Origin: Candidatus Polarisedimenticolaceae bacterium
GTDB lineage: Bacteria; Acidobacteriota; Polarisedimenticolia; Polarisedimenticolales; DASRJG01
Length of the DNA: 64,000 nt
NCBI GenBank assembly: GCA_036275915.1
Contig: DASUCV010000022.1
Coordinates: 62,001 to 126,000 of the forward strand
Direction: 5' to 3'
The first letter of the stretch is position 1, and each line of letters opens with the position of its first letter. Of this stretch, positions 45,673 to 54,054 are shown in pieces. The notes under the pieces are model-generated. The model worked only from the letters and a program-made list of their open reading frames with translations, did not search any database and was not told where the DNA came from. The position numbers were made by a program, and so were the translations under genes.

Positions 45673-47517
45673 ATGCGTCGCCCCGGTCCGAGAGGACGAA
45701 ACCTCGCCACCGCAGCGGCGCCCCTCGCGGTCCTCGGCGTCGCGGCGGCGTTCGCGCTCCGGAAGCTCGACGACTTCGATACCTTTTGGCACTTGGCCGC
45801 CGGCCGGTTCATCGCACGGCACGGGATTCCCGAGACCGACGTGCTTTCGCACACGGTCAGGGACCATGCGTGGATCAACCTGCAGTGGGCGTTCGACGTC
45901 GCGATCTACGCCCTCCACGCCGCCGGCGGATTCGCGCTCCTCTCCGTCGTCTCGGCGGTCGCGTTCACGGGGACCGCGTGGCTCGTCCTCCGTCTCGTGC
46001 GCCCGCACCTCGGGGACGTCTTGGGCGCGGCGCTCGTCCTCTTGGCGATCCTCGTCGCGCAGGACCGGTTCAACGTCCGGCCCGAGATGGCGTCGTTTCC
46101 CCTGCTCCTCGCGGTGCTCGCCGTCCTCGAGCGCGCCAGGAACGACGACGGACGCGGGGCGCTCTGGCTCGTCCCGCTCATGCTCGTCTGGGTCAACGTG
46201 CACGCCCTCTTCATCGTCGGTGCCGTCGCGATCGTCTGCGCGATGGCGGGCTCGCCGTCAAGGCGCCTCGCGATCGCGGGCGGGAGCGCGCTCGCCGTGA
46301 CGCTCGTCAACCCGTACGGCTGGCGCGGCGTCGCCTTCCCCCTGAAGCTTCTCTCGCGGATCGACCGGTCGAACCCCGCGTTCCAATCGATCGCCGAGTT
46401 CCATTCGCCTTTCGCTCCGGACGTCTTCGGCGTCGCGGTGAACGCGTACAAGGCGACGCTCGTCCTCGGGATCGCGGCCGTCCTCTCGGCGCTCGTGCTG
46501 CGCTGGCGCGCCGGCCTCCGGCGGCTCGCGGCGTTCGACCTCGGCGGCGTCGCCTTCTTCGCGGCGCTCGTGGCGCTCTCGGTTCTCGCACGGAGGAACC
46601 TGGCGCTCCTGGCACTCGGCGGCGCGCCGATGATCGCGCGCTCCGGTGCCGTGCTCGTGGCCTCGGCCGGCGAGCGCGGGCGACGGTGGGAGCGTCCCCT
46701 CGCCGCCGGTCTCGTCGCCGGCTCGCTCCTCCTCGCCGGCCTCGTCGTCACCGGATGGTTCTACCGTGCGGACGATCAATGCCGTGCGTTCGGAACCGGC
46801 GTCATCGACGGGTGGTTCCCCGAGCGCGCCGCCGCTTTCGCACGCGAGGCGCAGCTCCCGGGGACGCTCTACAACGATCTCGCCTCGGGAGGCTACCTGG
46901 CGTGGGACGACCCGGTCGGCGGAGGCGTCTTCATCGACGGCCGCCTCGAGGTTTACGACACCGAGTTCTATGACCGCTACGTGGATGGGATGTACGACCA
47001 GGCGCTCTGGAACCGCGAGGCCGCCCGGTACGGCGTCCAGACCGTCATGCTCTTTCATCACTGGGACAACCGGCGCCAGCTCTTGAAGCGCCTCATCGAC
47101 ACCGGAGCCTGGGCGCTCGTCTACGCCGACGAGTCCGCCGCGATCCTGGTGCGGCGGCAGGGCAACGACGTGGTGCTGGCCCGGGCCGACGCGCTCCAAG
47201 CCGTCTGGAACGGGCGCACGAAGGCCTGGCTCGAGCGACCGGCCGGAAAATACACCTTCGATGCCGGCCGCGTGGAAGGGACGCGGGCGTTCGCGCGGCT
47301 CCTGGCGGTGCTGGGCGACGGGGACGGGTCGGTCGAGGAATACCATCGGCTCATAGGCCTGGGGATCACACGGCGGGAGGAACGGGAGGTCCGCCTCAGC
47401 CTCGCCCGGTACTTCCGTGAGGTCGGGAGGCGCCCGGAGATGAGGCAAGAAGCGGGCCGTGTCCTCGAAATCGACCCCGGCAACGACGAGGCGCGGTCAA
47501 TGCTGGAGCGGGATTGA
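45673..47517 (+). CDS. Multispanning membrane protein, GT-C-like
   Basis: 614 residues. Residues 1-30 enter the first membrane segment; the loop that follows reads LDDFDTFWHLAAGRFIARHG and LSHTVRDHAWINLQW, a pattern conserved in a family of uncharacterised GT-C-like bacterial membrane proteins with an acidic first loop. About eleven membrane segments run to ~370. The C-terminal ~240 residues are extracytoplasmic, with LPGTLYNDLASGGYLAWDDP, VFIDGRLEVYDTEFYDRY, and a short TPR-like end (LGDGDGSVEEYHRLIGLGI). Likely a glycosyltransferase; donor and acceptor unknown. Shares a 26-base divergent start region with the TMTC-like gene and lies upstream of the S8 protease gene. Confidence 0.7.
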   Translation: MRRPGPRGRNLATAAAPLAVLGVAAAFALRKLDDFDTFWHLAAGRFIARHGIPETDVLSHTVRDHAWINLQWAFDVAIYALHAAGGFALLSVVSAVAFTGTAWLVLRLVRPHLGDVLGAALVLLAILVAQDRFNVRPEMASFPLLLAVLAVLERARNDDGRGALWLVPLMLVWVNVHALFIVGAVAIVCAMAGSPSRRLAIAGGSALAVTLVNPYGWRGVAFPLKLLSRIDRSNPAFQSIAEFHSPFAPDVFGVAVNAYKATLVLGIAAVLSALVLRWRAGLRRLAAFDLGGVAFFAALVALSVLARRNLALLALGGAPMIARSGAVLVASAGERGRRWERPLAAGLVAGSLLLAGLVVTGWFYRADDQCRAFGTGVIDGWFPERAAAFAREAQLPGTLYNDLASGGYLAWDDPVGGGVFIDGRLEVYDTEFYDRYVDGMYDQALWNREAARYGVQTVMLFHHWDNRRQLLKRLIDTGAWALVYADESAAILVRRQGNDVVLARADALQAVWNGRTKAWLERPAGKYTFDAGRVEGTRAFARLLAVLGDGDGSVEEYHRLIGLGITRREEREVRLSLARYFREVGRRPEMRQEAGRVLEIDPGNDEARSMLERD

Positions 47518-47532
47518 CGAGTTCGAAGTTAT

Positions 47533-47573
47533 TTGGCGTTCCACAGGATTCCGGAGAGTCCCGACAACGCCAA
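47533..47573. repeat. Inverted repeat upstream of the S8 protease promoter
   Basis: Perfect 8-bp arms TTGGCGTT (47533-47540) and AACGCCAA (47566-47573), 25 bases apart, ending 6 bases before the -35 box. It may be an operator, or a weak terminator for the preceding gene. Confidence 0.4.
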
Positions 47574-47579
47574 AAGTGG

Positions 47580-47607
47580 TTGACTTATGGCCGATTAACG
47601 GTATTTC
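47580..47607 (+). promoter_or_regulatory. Sigma-70-type promoter for the S8 protease gene
   Basis: TTGACT (47580-47585), 16-base spacer, TATTTC (47602-47607), in a locally AT-rich stretch 50 bases before ATG 47657. Confidence 0.55.
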
Positions 47608-47656
47608 CACAAGGTGTTTCGGCGTAGAGCCTCATCAGGGGTTCCCGGGAGGAATC

Positions 47657-50600
47657 ATGGGTAGAGTTCTCACTCGAATCGTGGTCGTCGTGTCGGCTTT
47701 CGCGCTGGGGGGCCTGGCGCTCGCCGATGACGCCACAGCGCCCCAGAAGGTCCAAGGCGACAAGGAACTGCAGAAGCGCGGCGTCGTGTCGGTCACCGAC
47801 GCGAATGGCACCCCGATCGACCTGCGCGGCAGCGCGGCGCCTCCGAAGCCCGAGACCGCGAAGCACAAGGTCACCGGGGCCGACGCCGCGGTGCCGACGA
47901 TCCAGCGCGGCCAGGCGTGGTGGCCGTATGCCGAGCCGCTCGCCCGCCCTGCGGTCTCCGCCCGCACCGCCGCGACCCTCCGCGAGGAGGAGATCGACGT
48001 CAACGGCGTCGTCACGATCGACGTTCGCGATCCGCAGGCCGCGATGCAGAAACTCCCGAAGGAGCTCCTCGTCGATCAGAGCCGCCAGACCGGCGTCGAC
48101 GCCGGCTATTACCTCGTCAAGATCCGCGGGCTCTCCCGCACGCAGCATGAGGTCGACGCGCTCGAAGGGGCCGGTGCGGTTCTCGGCGAGTACCTCAACG
48201 TGAACACCTACATCGCGAAGATCCCCACCGCCTCCGTCGAGGCGGTCCGGGCGCTTCCGTTCGTGACCTACGTCGGCGACTACCAGCCGGCCTACAAGAT
48301 CAGCCCGCTGCTCGGCCTGCAGGACGTTCCGGTCAGCGAGGCCTACGACCAGGCGACCGGCCGCGAGCTTCCGTGGGTCCTCGAGATCGTGCTCCACAAG
48401 GGCGCGACGCCCGAAGACGTCCTGAGCGGGCTCGCGCGGCTCAGCCTCTTCCCCGATCGCAACGCGGACATCTTCGGGAACGATGCCGTCCGGCTGATCC
48501 ACGTGCGGTCGGCGCCCGACTTCATCCCGATGCTCGCGCAGATCCCCGGCGTCAAGTGGATCGCCGAGAAGCCGTACCCGCGACTCCTCGCGAGCGGGAC
48601 CTCGCCGAACGTGAACCCGATGCTCCTCCAGAACAACGGCGTGTTCACCACGAACAAGCTTACCGGCTGGAAGCTGTGGAACGCCGGCATCGACGGCAAT
48701 CTGAACGGCACGGCGCAGATCGTCACGATGATGGACACGGGCCTCAACACGAACGCGTATCACTTCTCCCAGGACACCGTGACCGCCGGAACGCTCGGCG
48801 CCGCCCACCGCAAGGTCGTCGGCTACGACGTCTACGGCGGCGACCAGTGCGTCAACAACTCGATCACGGCCGACGGGGGCCACGGCACCGAGACGTCCCA
48901 GCACGCCGTGGGCTCGATCTCGAACATGTCGACGAATCCCGACACGGTCCACACGCCCAACGAGAACTGGGACGACGGCATCGCGCGCGACGGCAAGGTC
49001 TACTTCCAGGACATCGGCAACGCGGCGGGGACGCTCAATCCCCCGGTCGACCTCGGCCCCGCGATCACCGCCGCGATCGCCAAGGGCTCGTTCATCCAGA
49101 ACCACTCGTGGGGCGCCGCGACGGCCACCTACGACTCGCAGGCGAGCCTCCTCGACACGGCGATCTTCAACAATCCGAACTTCATCGTGACCGCATCGGC
49201 GGGCAACAACGGCATCCTCGGCACCAGCACGATCGACGACGTCTGCACCGCGAAGAACTCGATCTGCGTCGGCGGCGCCGACCCGGGCAATCCGAACCTG
49301 CTCTTCGAGAACTGCGCGTGGGACGGCACGGCGGGCACCTGCTCGGGGAACGACCTGGGCTCGTCGCGCGGCCCGGTCCTCACCTCGGGCCGTGTCAAAC
49401 CCGACATCGTCACCTACATGGCGAACTGGACCAGCATCGGCGGCGAGTTCGAGGCGGTGAATCTCTCGCACCAGATGTGCCAGACCGACGCCACGAAGAC
49501 CCCGTACTGGGACTACGTCAACAACAGCGGTGTGGGTGGAACCTCCTTCTCCGCGCCCGAGACCGCCGGTCTCGCCGCGCTCGTCCGTGACTACTTCCTC
49601 TCCGGCTTCTACCCGTCCGGCGCGGCGACGCCCGCGAACGCGGTCACGCCTTCCGGCTCGCTCGTCAAGGCCGTCATCCTGGCGTCCGGCGAGAACATGG
49701 GCACGACCGGATGGCCCGACACGGGGCTCTTCCCTTCGATCCTCCAGCGCTACAGCTCGGACGTGGGCTTCGGCCGCGCGAACCTGCCGGCCGCACTCCA
49801 CATCGGCGCGGGCGCGCCGTTCCTCTGGATCCAGAACAACGACAACTTGGGTGACGGCAGCACCAAGAAATTCTTTTACACGATCAACAACAACGCGACG
49901 CCGCTGCGCGTCATGCTCGTCTGGTACGACGCCGCGGGGAACGCTCTCCAAAAGGACGCCGATCTGAAGGTCATCGTCGGCGCCAACACCTACCTGGGCA
50001 ACGTCCTCAGCGGCGGTTGGAGCACGACCGGCGGCAGCGCCGACCGCGCGAATACGACCGAGGGCGTCTTCCTCGACTCGGCGCACGGTCTGCCGGCCTC
50101 GGGCACGGTGGAAGTCGACGTCGTCGGCTTCAACGACCCCGCCGGGATGAACTACTCGCTCGTCGTCGTGGGCGACGTCGCCAGCCAGTCGGTCACGCAG
50201 GTCTCCTTCGACTCCTCGAAGTACTCCTGCAATAAGACGATGAACATCACGGTCAACGACACCGGCGCGACCTCGCCGGTCTCGGTCACCGTGACGAGCC
50301 GTGATTCCGGCTCGAACGTCATCGACACGAAGCTCGTCTCGTGCTCGGGATCGAACGGCGAGTTCAACGGCTCGATCATCGCGGGAAGCGGGATCACCGT
50401 CGCCGACGGCGGCACGGTCACCGCGACCTACGCCGCGGCGACCCCCTCCGTCGCCAACATCGTCTGCAAGCTGGCAGCGGGAGACGGCGGCTACATCCTG
50501 AACGGCGGCTGCGACAACTCGGCGGCCGGCACCGACCAGGTGGCCGGCCCGCTCACGAACAGCGGCCAGAACGAGTTCTACACCCGCTACATGGACGCGG

Positions 50601-53476
50601 GCGAGAACACCGCCTACACCTTCGGGTTCACCAACCAGACGGGCGCGCCGCTCTCCGACGTCTACGTCAACCTCAGCTTCTCCGGACCGGGCGCCGGCAA
50701 GATGACGGTGCTCAACAACCCGGTCCACGTCGGCGCGGTCCCGGTCGATGCCCTCACCGGCGCCGTCTTCCAGGTTCGCACCGACAACACGACGACGGGC
50801 CTGACCAGCGTCAACATGGACTTCGACATCACCTCCACGCCCGACGGATTCACGACCCCGAAGCGCCTGACGCAGGTCCAGCTCCTCCAGGCGAACGACG
50901 TCATCGTTCGGGAGAAGCAGTGCACGACGTTCAACACGTCGCTCGGGACGTTCTTCGAGTCCACCGTGAACGGCCACCCGACCAACCCGTGGAAGTGGAT
51001 CGGCTCGGCGACGGCGCCTTCGACGGTCGGCAGCGAGAACCGCGTCGACGGCATCTGCAGCAACAACACGGCGAACGCGGGCGCGATGATCGGAAACTCC
51101 GCGATCACCTCCGGTAACAACTTCACCGGGAACGCGGACTCGGTCATCCTCCAGCGGTTCCAGCCGCTGCTCCTGGGGAACGGGCCGAGCGGCCAGCCGT
51201 ACCACTACGCGTGGAAGTGGCACTCGTTCTATCACGCGTCGGAGACGAACGGAGCGACCACCGGCGTGTGGGGCGCGTTCTACAACGACCAGTGGAACCA
51301 GGCGGTCAATCCGACCGGCGATCAGGCGACGAACTTCCCGATCTCGCTGGCCTACTTCTACCAGACGGTCTTCGATTATCCGTCGGGCGTGGTCGGAAGC
51401 TGGAATTGGGAGCTCTCGAACACCGGTACTCCGGACGATCCGCGACTGAGCGCCACCTCGACGCCGGTCGCCGCACCGAACCAGATCTTCATCACCTTCA
51501 ACAACGTCACGGGCCTCGCCTCGGCGAGCACCTGGTTCTCGTACGGCCAGGAGCACGCCGATCTCACGGTCTTCGGCGGCACATCGACCGTGTTGACACG
51601 CCGTGACGTGGCGTTCGACAACGACAACCTGGTCTACGACGAGTACTACGCCGCAGCGCAAACCGGAGCCTCGTGCGCCTCGCCCCAGGTCGGGCTCGTC
51701 GCCTTCGACCGCTACGCCTACAACAACTGTCCGACGTCCCAGGCGGTCATCAGCGTCACCGACGCCAACGCCGTCGGCCCGCTGACGGTGACGGTGTCGA
51801 GCCCGGGAACGGGTGACACCGAACAGGTCACGCTCACCGGCTCGGCGCCCTACTTCACCGGGACGGTCAATCTCTCGACCGACACGATCGGAGGTGTCAA
51901 CGACGGCACGCTCCTCGTGCTGCCGAACGAGACCATCACCGTCGCCTACACCGATGCCTCACCCGCCGCCACGAGCACCGCGTCGGCCCAGATCGGCTGC
52001 ACCGGCGGCAACGTCGTCCTCGTCTCGCACACGCAGGTGTCGGACAACGGGGACAACGACGGGATCCCGGACAACAACGAGACGGTCACGATGGATCTCA
52101 CGATCCAGAACAACGGCGCGACCGACCTCAACAACGTGAAGGTCGAGCTGCTCAGCCACTCGGCCAACATCGACTGCGTCGGCGACGCGCAGGCGCTCTA
52201 CGGCACCGTCGCGGCCGGCGCGACCGCCACGAACCCGCCCAGCGATCGCTTCAAGTTCCACGTCGCCTCGTCGGTGGCGTGCGCGGATTGGCAAAACGCG
52301 CCGAAGGGGCAGTTCACCGTCCTCATCACGGCCGACGGGGTCAACGGGGCGCAGGCGCTCCAGACCTTCACGCTCGATCTCGATCTCGACAACCAGAGCG
52401 GCGGCGCGTACACCTTCAGCCAGAACTTCACTACGAACCCCGGCTGGCAGACCGGGACGGTGCCGTCCGACAACGGACCGTCGTGCGACACCAATCCGTA
52501 CGTCAACGACTTCCACTGGTGCGCGGCCTGCGGCAACGCGGGCGGCGGCTACGGTGCATGGATCGGCAACGCGGCGTTCGGCACGGCCGGTCAGAACTAC
52601 ACGGCGGCCTACGAGAACGCGGCTCTCTACTCGCCGATCTTCACGGCGAACGGTCCGACGACCCTGCAGTTCCAGGTCGCCTATCGGACGGAGCCGACCT
52701 TCGACGGCGCGATCGTGCAGTACCAGTTGAACAACAGCGGCTGGACCCTGCTCGGCTTCACGACTCCGGCGCAAGCCGCGACGACGGCCAGCAACTTCTG
52801 CAGCCCGATCGCGGCGAGCACCGTGGCGTGGACGGGGAACGGCGTCTCGTGGACGACCACGAACATCGCCAACATCCCATCCGCCAACGGCAACACCCTC
52901 CAGTTCCGCTGGAGACTCGGCGGGGATACCAGCGTCAACGGCACCAGCTTCGGCGGATTGGGTGTCGACAACGTCACCATCACGAACCTCCTGCAGACGC
53001 AGGTGTGCGAGCCCACGCGCAACACCCTCCTGCCCGGCTGCTCGGCCTGCGCGAGCGCGCCGGACGGCACACCCTGCGACGACAGCAACCCGTGCACGCA
53101 GACCGACACGTGCCAGAGCGGCGCGTGCGTCGGGTCGAATCCGGTGCCGGTACCGGGCGACGTCGGCAACACGGTGCAGGTCAACAAGTCGGGCACAGAC
53201 GCCAACCTCAGCTGGACGGCGGCGTCGAACGCGACGACGTCGGACGGCTTGCGCGGCAATCTCTCGGCGCTCCCGGTCGGTCCGGGCGGCGGCGACGAGC
53301 TGTGCTTCCCCGGCATCGGCGGGACGTTGCTCACCGACACCGCCGTCCCCGCTCCAGGAACCGGCTTCTGGTACCTCATCCGTGGCCACAACTCGTGCCA
53401 GGGCGGAGGCACCTACGGCAACCAGGGCGTGAACGGCTCGCCGGGCGCGCTTCGGGTGAGCACGACCTGTCCGTAG
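47657..53476 (+). CDS. Giant secreted S8 (subtilisin-like) serine protease with beta-domains, CTDC-like repeat and Cys-Pro module
   Basis: 1939 residues from ATG 47657 (GGGAGGAATC upstream). Signal peptide 1-23. A long prodomain (~25-330) precedes the S8 domain: Asp360 in MMDTGLN, His409 in GGHGTETSQH, oxyanion Asn in SAGNNG, and Ser630 in GGTSFSAPETAG. Then at least two copies of a YxC beta-domain (~850-930 and ~1350-1440; KYSCNKTMNITVNDT, AYNNCPTSQAVISVTDAN), a CARDB-like domain (~1460-1570), a MAM-like domain ending LGVDNVTITN, a CTDC-like repeat (CDDSNPCTQTDTCQSGACVG) and the terminal module (WYLIRGHNSC, ending TTCP). The last four domains repeat the order found in the M36-like protease. 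Extracellular protease; substrate unknown. Confidence 0.88.
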   Translation: MGRVLTRIVVVVSAFALGGLALADDATAPQKVQGDKELQKRGVVSVTDANGTPIDLRGSAAPPKPETAKHKVTGADAAVPTIQRGQAWWPYAEPLARPAVSARTAATLREEEIDVNGVVTIDVRDPQAAMQKLPKELLVDQSRQTGVDAGYYLVKIRGLSRTQHEVDALEGAGAVLGEYLNVNTYIAKIPTASVEAVRALPFVTYVGDYQPAYKISPLLGLQDVPVSEAYDQATGRELPWVLEIVLHKGATPEDVLSGLARLSLFPDRNADIFGNDAVRLIHVRSAPDFIPMLAQIPGVKWIAEKPYPRLLASGTSPNVNPMLLQNNGVFTTNKLTGWKLWNAGIDGNLNGTAQIVTMMDTGLNTNAYHFSQDTVTAGTLGAAHRKVVGYDVYGGDQCVNNSITADGGHGTETSQHAVGSISNMSTNPDTVHTPNENWDDGIARDGKVYFQDIGNAAGTLNPPVDLGPAITAAIAKGSFIQNHSWGAATATYDSQASLLDTAIFNNPNFIVTASAGNNGILGTSTIDDVCTAKNSICVGGADPGNPNLLFENCAWDGTAGTCSGNDLGSSRGPVLTSGRVKPDIVTYMANWTSIGGEFEAVNLSHQMCQTDATKTPYWDYVNNSGVGGTSFSAPETAGLAALVRDYFLSGFYPSGAATPANAVTPSGSLVKAVILASGENMGTTGWPDTGLFPSILQRYSSDVGFGRANLPAALHIGAGAPFLWIQNNDNLGDGSTKKFFYTINNNATPLRVMLVWYDAAGNALQKDADLKVIVGANTYLGNVLSGGWSTTGGSADRANTTEGVFLDSAHGLPASGTVEVDVVGFNDPAGMNYSLVVVGDVASQSVTQVSFDSSKYSCNKTMNITVNDTGATSPVSVTVTSRDSGSNVIDTKLVSCSGSNGEFNGSIIAGSGITVADGGTVTATYAAATPSVANIVCKLAAGDGGYILNGGCDNSAAGTDQVAGPLTNSGQNEFYTRYMDAGENTAYTFGFTNQTGAPLSDVYVNLSFSGPGAGKMTVLNNPVHVGAVPVDALTGAVFQVRTDNTTTGLTSVNMDFDITSTPDGFTTPKRLTQVQLLQANDVIVREKQCTTFNTSLGTFFESTVNGHPTNPWKWIGSATAPSTVGSENRVDGICSNNTANAGAMIGNSAITSGNNFTGNADSVILQRFQPLLLGNGPSGQPYHYAWKWHSFYHASETNGATTGVWGAFYNDQWNQAVNPTGDQATNFPISLAYFYQTVFDYPSGVVGSWNWELSNTGTPDDPRLSATSTPVAAPNQIFITFNNVTGLASASTWFSYGQEHADLTVFGGTSTVLTRRDVAFDNDNLVYDEYYAAAQTGASCASPQVGLVAFDRYAYNNCPTSQAVISVTDANAVGPLTVTVSSPGTGDTEQVTLTGSAPYFTGTVNLSTDTIGGVNDGTLLVLPNETITVAYTDASPAATSTASAQIGCTGGNVVLVSHTQVSDNGDNDGIPDNNETVTMDLTIQNNGATDLNNVKVELLSHSANIDCVGDAQALYGTVAAGATATNPPSDRFKFHVASSVACADWQNAPKGQFTVLITADGVNGAQALQTFTLDLDLDNQSGGAYTFSQNFTTNPGWQTGTVPSDNGPSCDTNPYVNDFHWCAACGNAGGGYGAWIGNAAFGTAGQNYTAAYENAALYSPIFTANGPTTLQFQVAYRTEPTFDGAIVQYQLNNSGWTLLGFTTPAQAATTASNFCSPIAASTVAWTGNGVSWTTTNIANIPSANGNTLQFRWRLGGDTSVNGTSFGGLGVDNVTITNLLQTQVCEPTRNTLLPGCSACASAPDGTPCDDSNPCTQTDTCQSGACVGSNPVPVPGDVGNTVQVNKSGTDANLSWTAASNATTSDGLRGNLSALPVGPGGGDELCFPGIGGTLLTDTAVPAPGTGFWYLIRGHNSCQGGGTYGNQGVNGSPGALRVSTTCP

Positions 53477-53480
53477 AGAA

Positions 53481-53515
53481 GTCGACAGTCGACAGTTAGC
53501 AGTCGACAGTAAGTA
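53481..53515 (+). repeat. Short tandem heptamer repeat (GTCGACA)
   Basis: Five consecutive 7-base units: GTCGACA, GTCGACA, GTTAGCA, GTCGACA, GTAAGTA, with the first, second and fourth identical. Located just after the S8 protease stop and before its terminator. Confidence 0.6.
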
Positions 53516-53520
53516 CCAAG

Positions 53521-53557
53521 GGCCCGCGGCGCGAGAGCGCCGCGGGCCTTTTGTTGT
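53521..53557 (+). terminator. Rho-independent terminator of the S8 protease gene
   Basis: Perfect 12-bp stem (53521-53532 GGCCCGCGGCGC, 53537-53548) with a GAGA tetraloop, followed directly by TTTTGTTGT. The clearest intrinsic terminator in the window. Confidence 0.85.
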
Positions 53558-53568
53558 CTGTAGACAAC
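53553..53568. promoter_or_regulatory. 16-base palindrome upstream of the HicB/HTH gene, possible operator
   Basis: GTTGTCT-GT-AGACAAC: perfect 7-bp arms, 56 bases before the start of a gene encoding a DNA-binding protein. HicB-type proteins commonly bind palindromes at their own promoters. The left arm also overlaps the terminator T tract. Confidence 0.45.
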
Positions 53569-53623
53569 CCCTTCGGATGAGAGATCGAGACTGACCAGCG
53601 ACGTCGCGCTGTACGTTCGGGCC

Positions 53624-54049
53624 ATGCGATTCCCCGGCACACTCACGAGACGCGGCAAGTTCTGGATCCTGGGGATCCCGGCTTTCGATGCGAAGACTCA
53701 GGGCCGGACGAAGCGCGAGGCGCTGTCGATGACGGAAGATCTCCTCGAGACGATGGTCGATGCGGAAGGATTCAAAGCGACGGCATACGCGACCGGGCCG
53801 GACTCATTCGAAATTGAAGGCAACAAGACCGGCGTGATGATCCGGTTACTTCTTCGAAGGCAACGCGAGCGCCATGGCCTAAAGGTCGCGGATGTGGATG
53901 AGCGACTAGGGAGGAAGAACGCCTACGCCCCGTACGAATACGGCTGTTTCAAACCGACGGTCGAGAAGTTGGAGCAGTTGCTTCAGGCGATTGCGCCGGA
54001 GTTGAAACTCGTCTTGCAAATCAAGCTTGCGCCGATGGTTCGCCGCTAG
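53624..54049 (+). CDS. HicB-like protein with C-terminal helix-turn-helix (solo antitoxin-like)
   Basis: 141 residues. The N-terminal half has the HicB partial-RNase-H pattern: KFWILGIPAFDAKTQGRTKREALSMTEDLLE, where a beta-hairpin is followed by a helix beginning at TKREA. The C-terminal half (~80-130) is an XRE-like helix-turn-helix (RLLLRRQRERHGLKVADVDERL). HicB proteins neutralise HicA RNases and repress their operon. No HicA-sized gene lies on either side: the S8 protease terminator is upstream and the convergent M3 peptidase gene downstream. It may be an orphan regulator. Local codon use is slightly less GC-rich (GAATTCAA/CGTATGA-like stretches) than its neighbours, consistent with transfer. 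Confidence 0.7.
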   Translation: MRFPGTLTRRGKFWILGIPAFDAKTQGRTKREALSMTEDLLETMVDAEGFKATAYATGPDSFEIEGNKTGVMIRLLLRRQRERHGLKVADVDERLGRKNAYAPYEYGCFKPTVEKLEQLLQAIAPELKLVLQIKLAPMVRR

Positions 54050-54054
54050 CGTGC

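Noticed and set aside
47585-51661. A 1358-codon open frame antisense to the S8 protease
   Set aside because: Same cause; composition is low-complexity (RDRRVR-type) and the sense strand has an intact catalytic triad, promoter and terminator.
53481-53515. CRISPR-like array
   Set aside because: The units are 7 bases, contiguous and without spacers; it is a simple tandem repeat.
53624-54049. Complete HicAB toxin-antitoxin pair
   Set aside because: No HicA-sized ORF with its dsRBD-like motif is found on either side.
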